Part shown: piece after piece, positions 17,786 through 25,630 of the stretch
Position numbering within the stretch: position 1 is the stretch's first letter
How the letters are laid out: every line of letters begins with the position of its first letter
Assembly (NCBI GenBank): GCA_900470195.1
Contig: UEIJ01000033.1
Span: forward strand, 1 to 64,000
Reading direction: 5' to 3'
DNA length: 64,000 nucleotides
DNA from: Hyphomicrobiales bacterium
Lineage (GTDB): Bacteria > Pseudomonadota > Alphaproteobacteria > Rhizobiales > Rhizobiaceae
Position numbers and translations under genes: made by a program
The notes under the pieces: generated by a model
The model's database searches: none
The model's input: only the letters and a program-made list of their open reading frames with translations
Told to the model about the DNA's origin: nothing

Positions 17786-18700
17786 TTATTGAGCTTTCTG
17801 ACGAAACAGACGACGGGTTGGGGAGTTATGGGTCTGCTGATTGGAGCGACCAAAATGCCGCTCAATGCGAACCTGCGCAGCACTCAAGATGGTCGTTGCC
17901 GCCAGATACCAAATGCACGCCACGATTAACAAAGGGATAGTCTGAAAATTGCGTGAATAGATGGTTTGCGCTGAATAGAGCAGGTCAGCCAGCGATATCA
18001 CACTCACCAGAGAGGATGTTTTCAACATGCCAATCGTTTGATTGCCGGTCGGGGGGATGATTACTGGCATCGCCTGCGGCAGTATAATGCGCCACAAAGC
18101 TTTGCCGTTGGTCATGCCGAGTGATTTTGCCGCCTGTTTTTGACCGGGCTCCACCGACAGCAGGCCACTCCGAATGATTTCGGACATATATGCGCCCTCG
18201 TTCAGGCCCAGACCAAGAACGGCGGCCGTTACCGGTGATATCAACGAATTGGTGGGAACAGAAGTCCACAAGGATGTGAAAGGCACTCCGATCGACATTT
18301 CGGGAAAGAGCGCACCGAGGTTGTACCAGAATATCAATTGAACCAGGACGGGGGTTCCACGAAAAAACCAGATATAGGCATTGGCTACATTCGAAATAAC
18401 GATATTGTTGGACATTGCCATAATGGCCAAAATCGTTCCCAGAACAACTCCAATAGCCATGGTGACTACCGTCAACCATAGCGTGAGATACAGCCCCCAC
18501 AGGATACGGCTGTCGAAAAGATATTCTCCAACTACATTCCATCCAAAATTAGGATTAGCCGCAATCATCTTGACGCAATAAAGTATGAAGATGATAAGCA
18601 GCGTTGCAGCAATCCGCGTCTTCCAGGCGCTGGACGGGACATATGTTAACATGGGCCGGTCAGGTGAAGGCGAGGGGGCGAAAGTTGAATCATCCGACAT
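17786..18700 (-). CDS. Polar amino acid ABC transporter permease
   Basis: The 304-residue membrane protein belongs to the HisM/GlnP group. A cytosolic N-terminus of about 30 residues precedes a first helix, and four more follow. The coupling loop near residues 195-225 reads EPGQKQAAKSLGMTNGKALW then RIILPQAMPVIIPPTGNQ, the family hallmark. Only one permease gene is present, so the channel is probably a homodimer. The N-terminal extension is longer than in most GlnP homologues, as seen in rhizobial relatives. It follows the binding-protein gene by 77 bases. Confidence 0.9.
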   Translation of the reverse strand: MSDDSTFAPSPSPDRPMLTYVPSSAWKTRIAATLLIIFILYCVKMIAANPNFGWNVVGEYLFDSRILWGLYLTLWLTVVTMAIGVVLGTILAIMAMSNNIVISNVANAYIWFFRGTPVLVQLIFWYNLGALFPEMSIGVPFTSLWTSVPTNSLISPVTAAVLGLGLNEGAYMSEIIRSGLLSVEPGQKQAAKSLGMTNGKALWRIILPQAMPVIIPPTGNQTIGMLKTSSLVSVISLADLLYSAQTIYSRNFQTIPLLIVACIWYLAATTILSAAQVRIERHFGRSNQQTHNSPTRRLFRQKAQ

Positions 18701-18777
18701 GGTGGCTGTCTCTCAATCGTATTCGCATTGATGCGGCCGATGAGCCCGATCATCAGTTATGTCACCGGCCGAGATTG

Positions 18778-19668
18778 CTATTTTGAAGTTGGGATCGTGG
18801 CCAGATTTATACCAGGCTCGTGTTCCATCGCCATTGGCGAGACAGTCCAATTCGCGTAAATTTTGTCGTAGTCACCGCTGGCCTTGACTTCCTTGAGAGC
18901 TGCAAGCAGTGCTTCGCCGAGATCTGCTTCATTCTTACGAAATGCAATGCCACTTGGCATTCTTGGCAAAATGCCCATGGGAACGACTTTGACTGGATGC
19001 GGTGCGGACTTCTGAATTTCTCCAGCAAGTGCCGCAGAGGTCAAAACGAAATCACTGCGTCCGGAATAAACGGACAGCAACGTCGCTTCGGATGTGCCGA
19101 ATTCTGAAACGGTAGGCTTTTCCTTGCCTGCAGCAACGCACGCTTCGCCGATTTCATGTGTGATCATGTCGACCCATTCAGTGCCGCTTTGCGCGGAACC
19201 TTTAAGCCCGCAAAGGCCGAGATGATCGTTGATGTCAGCGCCTTTTTGCTCAAGGACGTAAGCTGATGATGTAGTGTAGCCGTAATCAACGAAACTCACG
19301 ACTTTCTGGCGTTCAGCATTGTCGGTGATGCCTTCCATCGCAATATCCCAACGTCCCGACTGAACGCCGGGGATCAAGGAATCGAACGAAACCGATGTAA
19401 CATCGACTTTAACGTTGAGACGAGCGGCGATGGCGTTCCAAAGATCGACCTCAAAACCGACCATTTCTCCAGCGTCGTTCATAGACTGAAAGGGCGGATA
19501 TTTCGCATCGGTAACCAGCTTGATGACACCAGTATCGCGATATTTCTGTGGCAGGCTGTCAGCTGCGGTTTGCGCACTGACACCGCCTGTGATCATGAGA
19601 AGGCCGACTGCCGCCCCGATGATAAGCCCCATTGCATTTCTGGATCGCTTTGTTTTTACAACGCTCAT
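18778..19668 (-). CDS. Polar amino acid ABC transporter substrate-binding protein
   Basis: This 296-residue periplasmic protein (SBP family 3) starts at 19668, where AAGGGGA precedes the ATG and a signal peptide begins (MSVVKTKRSRN, hydrophobic segment, cleavage near VSAQ at residue 33). The mature part opens KYRDTGVIKLVTDAKYPPFQ and has DLWNAIAARLN and IPGVQSGRWDIAMEGIT, the usual ligand-lobe motifs. Family members bind amino acids and related compounds; the ligand here is unknown. A stem-loop lies just upstream, between it and the aldehyde dehydrogenase gene, and may favour its expression over its neighbours. Confidence 0.9.
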   Translation of the reverse strand: MSVVKTKRSRNAMGLIIGAAVGLLMITGGVSAQTAADSLPQKYRDTGVIKLVTDAKYPPFQSMNDAGEMVGFEVDLWNAIAARLNVKVDVTSVSFDSLIPGVQSGRWDIAMEGITDNAERQKVVSFVDYGYTTSSAYVLEQKGADINDHLGLCGLKGSAQSGTEWVDMITHEIGEACVAAGKEKPTVSEFGTSEATLLSVYSGRSDFVLTSAALAGEIQKSAPHPVKVVPMGILPRMPSGIAFRKNEADLGEALLAALKEVKASGDYDKIYANWTVSPMAMEHEPGINLATIPTSK

Positions 19669-19697
19669 TTTTAGTTCCCCTTTGGCCGAGATTATTT

Positions 19698-19731
19698 GCG
19701 AGCCACCCGGCCTCAAATGGCTCGCTTTTTT
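19698..19731. other. Intercistronic stem-loop between ALDH and binding-protein genes
   Basis: GCGAGCCA (19698-19705) pairs perfectly with TGGCTCGC (19718-19725). A run of six T follows on the plus strand, but the operon is read from the minus strand, where the run precedes the hairpin as A. It is therefore more likely an mRNA-stabilising or processing hairpin than a terminator of the operon. Confidence 0.5.
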
Positions 19732-19751
19732 CTTGGTTCTGCTGTTCCTTC

Positions 19752-21242
19752 TCAACCGATCACGAACGGATTTGCTATCTCCTCCGCGGTGGACAACCAC
19801 ACGGCTTTGGTCTGCAGGAATTCTTTAATTCCTTCTATTCCGTTTTCCCGGCCTATTCCGCTCTTTTTATATCCGCCAAATGGCGTGGTGTAGGACACAT
19901 CGCGATATGTGTTTATCCAGACACTGCCCGCTTCCAAGCTTTCCGACATGAGGATGGCGCGACGCATATCCGAGGTCCAGACACCTGCGGCCAACCCGAA
20001 TTCGCTGTCATTGGCGATGGCTACAGCTTCTTCCGGCTCATCGAATGGTATGGCCGACAGAACAGGTCCAAAGACCTCTTCACGGGCAATGCGCATATCA
20101 TTGTTCACACCAGCAAAAATTGTTGGCTCAACGAAATAGCCCGCCGCACATTCATCCAGATCCGGTCTTTTGCCGCCAAGGATGAGTTCTGCACCTTCCT
20201 GCCGGGCGATATCAATGTAACCTAGCACTTTCTCATATTGCATGGCGTTTGCGATGGGCCCGATGCGGGTATCGAGGTGTTTGGGATCGCCAATGCGTGC
20301 GGTTTTGGTGAAGGCTGTGAGTTTTTCCAGAAATTCATCGTGGATTTTGCGCTGCAATAACAAGCGCGAACCGGCGATACAGGTCTGACCGACGGCGCCG
20401 AAAATACCGCCGACAACGCCGCGTACGGCATTATCAAGATTGGCATCTTCGAAAATGATATTGGGCGATTTGCCGCCCAGCTCAAGGCTGACCCGCTTGA
20501 TGTCTTTGGCGGCCAGCGCATAGAGGTGCGCGCCGGTGCGTGTTGATCCCGTAAATCCAACGTGGCGAGTGAGCGGGTGCGTCACCAACGGCTCGCCAAC
20601 TTCGGGTCCATAACCCGTCACGACATTAATCACACCTGCGGGGAAACCAGCCTTCTCGACGAGCTCCATCAATTTTATGGCAGTAGCCGACGTGTATTCA
20701 GCCGGTTTCATCACCAAAGTGCAGCCTGCGGCCAAAGCGGGGGCAGCTTTGAGCGAGAACAAAAACAGCGGCGCATTCCACGGAACGATGCCGACGCAGA
20801 CACCGAGTGGTTCGTGCCGCGAGAAGCTCAGGGCTTTTTTATCACAGGGATGTACAGCACCTTCGATCTTGTCTGCAAGCCCGGCATAATAGTGATACCA
20901 GCGCGGAATATATCGAATTTGATGGCGCATTTCGGCGAGAAGGCGACCATTATCGCGCACTTCGATCTCGGCCAGTCTATCGGCATTCTGTTCGATGAGG
21001 TCGGCGAAGCGCTGTATAATGCGGCCACGCTCGCTGGGATGCATCTGTCTCCAAGGGCCTTTGGTAAACGCGTTATGCGCTGCTTGTATGGCTCTGTCAG
21101 CATCTTCGGCATTGCCGCGAGGCACCAGAGCCCACGGTTTGGCCGTAAATGGATCAATGGTCTCGATATATTGACCCGATGACGGCTCTACCCATTCACC
21201 GTTGATATACATAGCAAGTTTTTGCAGCTCGTGGGTCGACAT
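19752..21242 (-). CDS. NAD(P)-dependent aldehyde dehydrogenase
   Basis: The 496-residue protein is a complete ALDH-superfamily enzyme. Catalytic Cys288 lies in GQTCIAG, the general-base Glu near 254 in SLELGGKSP, cofactor-binding residues in GIVPWNAPL and VMKPAEYTS, and the C-terminal signature is TPFGGYKKSGIGRENG. It oxidises an aldehyde to the acid; the substrate is not evident. The ATG at 21242 is preceded by GAGGAGGGG. It is the first gene of the minus arm, divergent from the GntR-ubiD arm across about 310 bases. In context it would oxidise the aldehyde made by the FAD oxidase and feed an acid to the UbiD enzyme. Confidence 0.9.
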   Translation of the reverse strand: MSTHELQKLAMYINGEWVEPSSGQYIETIDPFTAKPWALVPRGNAEDADRAIQAAHNAFTKGPWRQMHPSERGRIIQRFADLIEQNADRLAEIEVRDNGRLLAEMRHQIRYIPRWYHYYAGLADKIEGAVHPCDKKALSFSRHEPLGVCVGIVPWNAPLFLFSLKAAPALAAGCTLVMKPAEYTSATAIKLMELVEKAGFPAGVINVVTGYGPEVGEPLVTHPLTRHVGFTGSTRTGAHLYALAAKDIKRVSLELGGKSPNIIFEDANLDNAVRGVVGGIFGAVGQTCIAGSRLLLQRKIHDEFLEKLTAFTKTARIGDPKHLDTRIGPIANAMQYEKVLGYIDIARQEGAELILGGKRPDLDECAAGYFVEPTIFAGVNNDMRIAREEVFGPVLSAIPFDEPEEAVAIANDSEFGLAAGVWTSDMRRAILMSESLEAGSVWINTYRDVSYTTPFGGYKKSGIGRENGIEGIKEFLQTKAVWLSTAEEIANPFVIG

Positions 21243-21346
21243 CGCCCCTCCTCTTGGCGAGCCTTCGGGCTGGAAGCATGGCTTCCCTTTGCCTTTGCGG
21301 CCCGGAATCATTCATTTAGATGCACTAAGGATATCTCTATCTATGC

Positions 21347-21362
21347 AAAGTGATATTACTTT
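21347..21362. promoter_or_regulatory. Near-palindrome in the divergent ALDH/GntR region (candidate operator)
   Basis: AAAGTGATATTACTTT is a 16-base near-perfect inverted repeat (two bases break symmetry) about 105 bases upstream of the ALDH start. GntR/HutC-type regulators bind short AT-rich palindromes of this size, so it is a candidate site for one of the two regulators of the island. Confidence 0.4.
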
Positions 21363-21499
21363 AAAAGTCAATAGAAAAAAGAAAAGATGCCAGAATTGCA
21401 CCAACATGGCGACAAAGCCGCGATATTTTCGTATTTATGCCGAGTGAAGCTATCGGAACCTGATAAAATCATAGCGTCGCAAAATTTAATGGGTTGATA

Positions 21500-21509
21500 A
21501 TGATATCAT
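21500..21509. promoter_or_regulatory. ATGATATCAT palindrome upstream of the first GntR gene
   Basis: A perfect 10-base palindrome lies 46 bases before the GntR start in AT-rich sequence. It shares the GATAT core of the other candidate operator at 21347. Binding is inferred. Confidence 0.35.
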
Positions 21510-21555
21510 AATAGTTGAGGTTTGCTATTACATCGGCCTTTTAAGAGTGCGTATC

Positions 21556-22308
21556 GTGAACACTGACCAGCATCTCTACAAAAAAATCAAAAGCGAAATC
21601 GATCGTCGTATTGAGACGGAAGAATGGCCTGCGAATTTTCAAGTTCCTTCCGAAGGTGATCTGGCGGTAGAGTTTGATGTTTCACAACTGACCGTGCGCC
21701 GTGCGTTACGCGAACTGCAAACGGCAGGCGTGTTAATCCGTGTGCAGGGACGGGGCACGTTTGTGCTGGGGCCGCGCATTCAGTGCGCCGTGTTTGAGCT
21801 TCCCAATATCAGCGATGAAATCGCAAGCTCAGGCGGCGCCCACACCTGTCAAGTTCTGGTCCACACAACCCTTTCACAGGACAATCCTGCGCGCAACATT
21901 CTGCAATTGTCCCCAGATGCGGTGGTTTATTACAGCCGGTTTCTTCATCTGGAAGATGGCACGCCCATTCAGCTCGAAGAGCGCTATGTCAACGCTGCAG
22001 AGGCCCCTGAATATCTGGATCAGACGTTTTCAGCGCGGGGCCCGGAGGCATGGTTTCGGCGAGAAACGGTGGTAACAACCGTTGATAATGCCATTCGTGC
22101 CATTCGCGCTGAAGAAGATATACGCCAGCTTTTGCAGATCGATGCTAACCAGCCCTGCCTGCTTCTGGACCGCTCAACCTGGCGCGACGAGGTTCCAGTC
22201 ACGCGCAGCCGCTTTATCTATCCCGGTGACCGTTATCGGCTGCGTTCTGCGCACGACGCTCGCACCGACCGTATCGCATTAACACCTAATTTGGGCACTG
22301 TCCGCTGA
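21556..22308 (+). CDS. GntR family (HutC/UTRA-type) transcriptional regulator, copy 1
   Basis: The 250-residue protein has a winged HTH (about residues 5-72; WPANFQVPSEGDLAVEFDVS, then LTVRRALRELQTAGVLIRVQ, GRGTFVLGP) and a C-terminal UTRA ligand domain (about 90-240; YYSRFLHLEDGTPIQLEERY, TRSRFIYPGDRYRL). The GTG at 21556 is preferred to the GTG at 21547 because AAGAG is correctly spaced and the paralogue at 24884 begins at the same point. It leads the UbiD arm and is divergent from the ALDH arm, the usual arrangement for a regulator of both. It is strongly similar over its whole length to the second regulator. Confidence 0.88.
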   Translation: MNTDQHLYKKIKSEIDRRIETEEWPANFQVPSEGDLAVEFDVSQLTVRRALRELQTAGVLIRVQGRGTFVLGPRIQCAVFELPNISDEIASSGGAHTCQVLVHTTLSQDNPARNILQLSPDAVVYYSRFLHLEDGTPIQLEERYVNAAEAPEYLDQTFSARGPEAWFRRETVVTTVDNAIRAIRAEEDIRQLLQIDANQPCLLLDRSTWRDEVPVTRSRFIYPGDRYRLRSAHDARTDRIALTPNLGTVR

Positions 22309-22328
22309 ATCCTAGAATGGAGTTTGGG

Positions 22329-23660
22329 ATGAGAGACTTTATCAAAAAGCTTAAAGAGCGCGGCGATCTGCTGGTGGTTGATCGCGAGATTGACCCTGCG
22401 CACGAACTTGCAGCCGTCACGCAGCTTGCGCAGAAAAAATGGGCGAAGCCCGTGATGTTTACCAACGTAAAAGGCACGCGGTTTCCCGTTGTCAGCAATG
22501 TATACAGCACGCGCGACAGAATTGCCGAAGTGATCGGCATTGATGCAATGGATTTTTGCACCCAGTGGAGCCGACTTGCATCGCTTGGCACGTCAGAGAT
22601 GAAAGAGCCGCTCAAACTTGCCGAGGACTGCGAGCTTCCCGAATATGAGGAAGTGAAACTGTCCGATCTGCCGCTGATCACCTATTCTGACCGGGACGGC
22701 GCGCCCTATTTCACCTCTGCGATGTTTATCGCCAAAGATCCCGAAACCGGCGTTGGTAATTTGTCCTATCATCGCTCGATGTTTATCAGCGATAACGAGT
22801 TGCGCTGTCGCTTGGCACCTCGCCATCATCTGACGATCTATCATGAGAAGGCGGAAAAACTGGGCAAACCGCTCGAAGCCGCCATGTTGATTGGTACACC
22901 TTCGCATGCATTTCTAACCGCGGCGGCACCCCTGCCATATGATGTCGACGAATTGGAAGTGGCAGCGCGGCTGCGTGGACGGCCGATTGCTATGCGCAAA
23001 TGCAATCATATTGATCTTGAAGTTCCTGCAGAAACTGAAGTGGTTATCGAAGGGCGCTTTCTACCCAATGAACGTCGCGCCGAAGGGCCTTTTGGCGAGT
23101 TCATGGGCTATTACGTTCCTGTCGGACCGAATGCGGTTTTCGAAGTGCTGGGCGTGACCGTGCGTAAAGACGCGATGTTTCATTCGATATTGTGTGGTTC
23201 ACCTGAAGAAGTGCTCACACTCGAGTTATCCGTTTCCGCGAATATCTATCAGCGTCTGAGTGCTGCACTTCCCGGTATCGTCAACGTCACCTGCCAGCCA
23301 TTCGTCAATCACGCCATCATCCAGATCGAACCGCAGTTCGAGGGACATGCGCGCCAGGTCATGCTGGCGGCTATCGGCGCGGAACCCATATGGTCAAAGC
23401 AGATCACGGTGGTTGATACCGATGTGAACATTTACGACATGGATGATGTTCAATGGGCCATTCTAACGCGGTGCCGCCCGGACAAAGACATGCTGATTAT
23501 TCCGGATACACCTTCATTTTATCGGGATGAGCAGAAGGACCATTGGGGCAGGTTGCTCGTCGATGCGACCAAGCCATGGGGGCGTGAACAGGAGTTTGAA
23601 CGCAAACGATTGCGACTTGGCGACAATGTCAAGGCCAGTGACTGGTTCGAGGGAGTTTAA
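22329..23660 (+). CDS. UbiD family prenyl-FMN-dependent decarboxylase
   Basis: The 443-residue protein is a UbiD-type (de)carboxylase. The catalytic acid pair is seen at Glu252 and Glu257 in EGPFGEFMGYY, and the matching Arg in GNLSYHRS near residue 147. Enzymes of this family use prenylated FMN, made by a UbiX partner, to decarboxylate aromatic, heteroaromatic or alpha,beta-unsaturated acids. ATG 22329 is preferred over 22317 because GGAG lies 6 bases before it. The ubiX-like gene follows after 3 bases. The operon has no ubiquinone genes, and length and context differ from housekeeping UbiD (about 490-500 aa), so a catabolic decarboxylase is more likely. The substrate is unknown. Confidence 0.88.
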   Translation: MRDFIKKLKERGDLLVVDREIDPAHELAAVTQLAQKKWAKPVMFTNVKGTRFPVVSNVYSTRDRIAEVIGIDAMDFCTQWSRLASLGTSEMKEPLKLAEDCELPEYEEVKLSDLPLITYSDRDGAPYFTSAMFIAKDPETGVGNLSYHRSMFISDNELRCRLAPRHHLTIYHEKAEKLGKPLEAAMLIGTPSHAFLTAAAPLPYDVDELEVAARLRGRPIAMRKCNHIDLEVPAETEVVIEGRFLPNERRAEGPFGEFMGYYVPVGPNAVFEVLGVTVRKDAMFHSILCGSPEEVLTLELSVSANIYQRLSAALPGIVNVTCQPFVNHAIIQIEPQFEGHARQVMLAAIGAEPIWSKQITVVDTDVNIYDMDDVQWAILTRCRPDKDMLIIPDTPSFYRDEQKDHWGRLLVDATKPWGREQEFERKRLRLGDNVKASDWFEGV

Positions 23661-23663
23661 CCG

Positions 23664-24242
23664 ATGAGCATTCAACGCCTGGTGATAGGAATTTCGGGCG
23701 CTTCGGGTGCAGCGTATGGGCTCAAAGCACTTGAACTGTCGCGATCAGTAGGCGTTGAAACGCATCTTGTCGTTTCACGCGCAGCGCTGCTCACTCTCCA
23801 TCAGGAGCTTGGTATACAAAAATCTGAACTGTCGGATCGCGCCGATGTCGTTCATTCGGCTGCTGACGTCGGCGCTTCGATCGCATCGGGATCGTTCAGG
23901 ACAATGGGTATGCTGGTTGCTCCGTGCTCGGTCAAAACAATGTCCGAGATAGCGTCGGGGGTGACGTCGACACTTATGAGCCGGGCGGCGGATGTGGTTT
24001 TGAAAGAACGGCGTCGACTGGTTCTCATGGTGCGGGAAACGCCACTGCATCTTGGTCATTTGAAAACGATGACAGCGCTCACTGAAATGGGGGCGATCAT
24101 CATGCCGCCCGTTCCCGCTTTCTATTCGCATCCCGAAAGCATTGATGAGATGGTCTGCCATTCTGTGGGCCGCGCTCTTGATCTGTTCGGTATTGAAACC
24201 GGCACTGTCAAACGTTGGGATGGGCTGAAGTCTGGATCATAA
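23664..24242 (+). CDS. UbiX family flavin prenyltransferase
   Basis: The 192-residue protein carries the UbiX/Pad1 fold: FMN-binding GISGASGAAYGLKALE at residues 9-24, VAPCSVKTMSEIASGVT near 88-104, and VLMVRETPLHLGHLKTM near 122-138. It attaches dimethylallyl phosphate to FMN, giving the cofactor of the UbiD enzyme encoded immediately upstream. Tight linkage to ubiD indicates a dedicated partner rather than the ubiquinone-pathway copy. A ribosome-binding sequence (GGGAG) overlaps the end of ubiD. Confidence 0.9.
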   Translation: MSIQRLVIGISGASGAAYGLKALELSRSVGVETHLVVSRAALLTLHQELGIQKSELSDRADVVHSAADVGASIASGSFRTMGMLVAPCSVKTMSEIASGVTSTLMSRAADVVLKERRRLVLMVRETPLHLGHLKTMTALTEMGAIIMPPVPAFYSHPESIDEMVCHSVGRALDLFGIETGTVKRWDGLKSGS

Positions 24243-24260
24243 AGGTGGAGGAACACGCCA

Positions 24261-24782
24261 GTGAACGATACAGAACCTCATTCAGCACTTTGGAAATTTA
24301 TGCTCGAGCTTTATGCCGAGCCCGGAATTCCGGATGCCTTGCTGGGTTTGCAGGACGATTACGCTATTGATGTGCCGTTTTATCTGGCGGTTCTGCACGC
24401 GGTGAAAACAGATCATCATGTCACGGTAAGAGCGATCAGTGCCCTTTACGCCGAGATAGAAGAATGGCGGGAACAGGTCGTGATCCCGCTGAGAGATGTG
24501 CGAAGGAGACTGAAGGTGCATGCATGGGCCACACGTTTTAAAAATACGGGTGCCTTACGCGAAACTATAAAAAGCGCTGAGTTAAACGCTGAAAGAATTG
24601 AAGTCGTGGTTCTGGAACAACTGATGCCGAACTATTTCGGGGTGAATTCCATTGATGGCAAGCCTGACATTCTTGCCGCTTCGCTCATGTTCTTAAATGT
24701 CTGCGGCTCGTTGGATCTGGCCAATCTTCCGGCAGACGCCGAATTTGTGGCGAGAACGATAGTGCTAAGTCAACCAGGATGA
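24261..24782 (+). CDS. TIGR02444/DUF2390 family protein
   Basis: The 173-residue protein resembles the TIGR02444 (DUF2390) family of unknown function: LWKFMLELYAEPGIPDALLG opening, LQDDYAIDVPFYLAVLHAV, and EEWREQVVIPLRDVRRRLK, a predicted all-helical domain. It starts with GTG at 24261 behind AGGTGGAGG. It is the third gene of the ubiD arm, 18 bases after ubiX. TIGR02444 proteins are usually found singly elsewhere; linkage to a UbiD/UbiX pair is unexpected and could mark an accessory subunit or chaperone comparable in position to the small VdcD/BsdD subunit of phenolic acid decarboxylases, though it is not similar to VdcD. Confidence 0.7.
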   Translation: MNDTEPHSALWKFMLELYAEPGIPDALLGLQDDYAIDVPFYLAVLHAVKTDHHVTVRAISALYAEIEEWREQVVIPLRDVRRRLKVHAWATRFKNTGALRETIKSAELNAERIEVVVLEQLMPNYFGVNSIDGKPDILAASLMFLNVCGSLDLANLPADAEFVARTIVLSQPG

Positions 24783-24883
24783 CTTCCAAGGTTCATGCCA
24801 TGTGTATTGACATAAGTGGCCTTGACCCAGCCCAGCTATGGATGTGATTATGTGCTACTAATAACATCATTTGTTGTCGAGAT

Positions 24884-25630
24884 ATGAACAGTTCAGACCA
24901 ACCATTATATGCTCAAATAAAAAGCGCTATCGACAAAAAGATCGAAACAGCAGAATGGCCGGCAAATTTTCAGGTGCCTTCGGAAGATGACCTTGCAGGC
25001 ACCTTCAGCGCGTCTCGCCTGACTGTACGCCGGGCGCTGCGGGAATTGCAGGCTGATGGCGTTCTTTTGCGCATTCAGGGACGCGGAACATTTGTCATCG
25101 GTCCGCGAATGCAATGCGCAATTTTCAATTTACCGGACGCTTCCGAGGAAGTGATCTTATCGGGTGGCGCGCATAGCAGCCGTATTTTGCAGCATGAGGT
25201 TTTGGGTCCTGACAACCCCCGCCGCAACATGTTGCAGAGCTCACCGGAAAACGAGGTTTTCTATTCCAAGCTTTTGCACCTCGAAGATGGAACGCCGATC
25301 CAGATCGAAGAGCGATATGTGAATAGCGCAGAAGCCCCCGATTATCTAGGGCAGGACTTCACCCTGATTACCCCGAATTTCTGGCTGTTGCGTAACACGA
25401 TTGTCACGACAGTCGACAATACAATCCGTGCTATACGCGCGGATGAAGACATTCGCGAAATCTTGCAGATTGAAGCCAACCAACCCTGCCTGCTCGTGGA
25501 CAGGCAGACGTGGCGCGATGGGATACCAGTTACGCGCAGCAGGTTCACATATCCCGGCGATCGTTACCGTTTGCGTTCTTCACATGAGGCACGCGCTACG
25601 CGGGTGACTTCATCAAGTCTGAGTAGATGA
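24884..25630 (+). CDS. GntR family (HutC/UTRA-type) transcriptional regulator, copy 2
   Basis: The 248-residue protein matches copy 1 along its entire length, with the same HTH wording (WPANFQVPSEDDLAGTF, LTVRRALRELQADGVLLRIQ) and UTRA landmarks (LHLEDGTPIQIEERYVN, TRSRFTYPGDRYRL). Divergence is greatest between residues 85-110 and at the C-terminus, parts of the ligand side. It lies 101 bases after the TIGR02444 gene with its own probable promoter. Two close paralogues flanking one decarboxylase operon suggest a tandem duplication with functional split, for example different inducers or different operators. Confidence 0.88.
   Translation: MNSSDQPLYAQIKSAIDKKIETAEWPANFQVPSEDDLAGTFSASRLTVRRALRELQADGVLLRIQGRGTFVIGPRMQCAIFNLPDASEEVILSGGAHSSRILQHEVLGPDNPRRNMLQSSPENEVFYSKLLHLEDGTPIQIEERYVNSAEAPDYLGQDFTLITPNFWLLRNTIVTTVDNTIRAIRADEDIREILQIEANQPCLLVDRQTWRDGIPVTRSRFTYPGDRYRLRSSHEARATRVTSSSLSR

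Noticed and set aside
22329-24242. Assigning the UbiD-UbiX pair to ubiquinone biosynthesis.
   Set aside because: No other ubiquinone gene is present, UbiD is shorter than the housekeeping form, and the operon includes substrate-responsive GntR regulators and a divergent uptake/oxidation arm.
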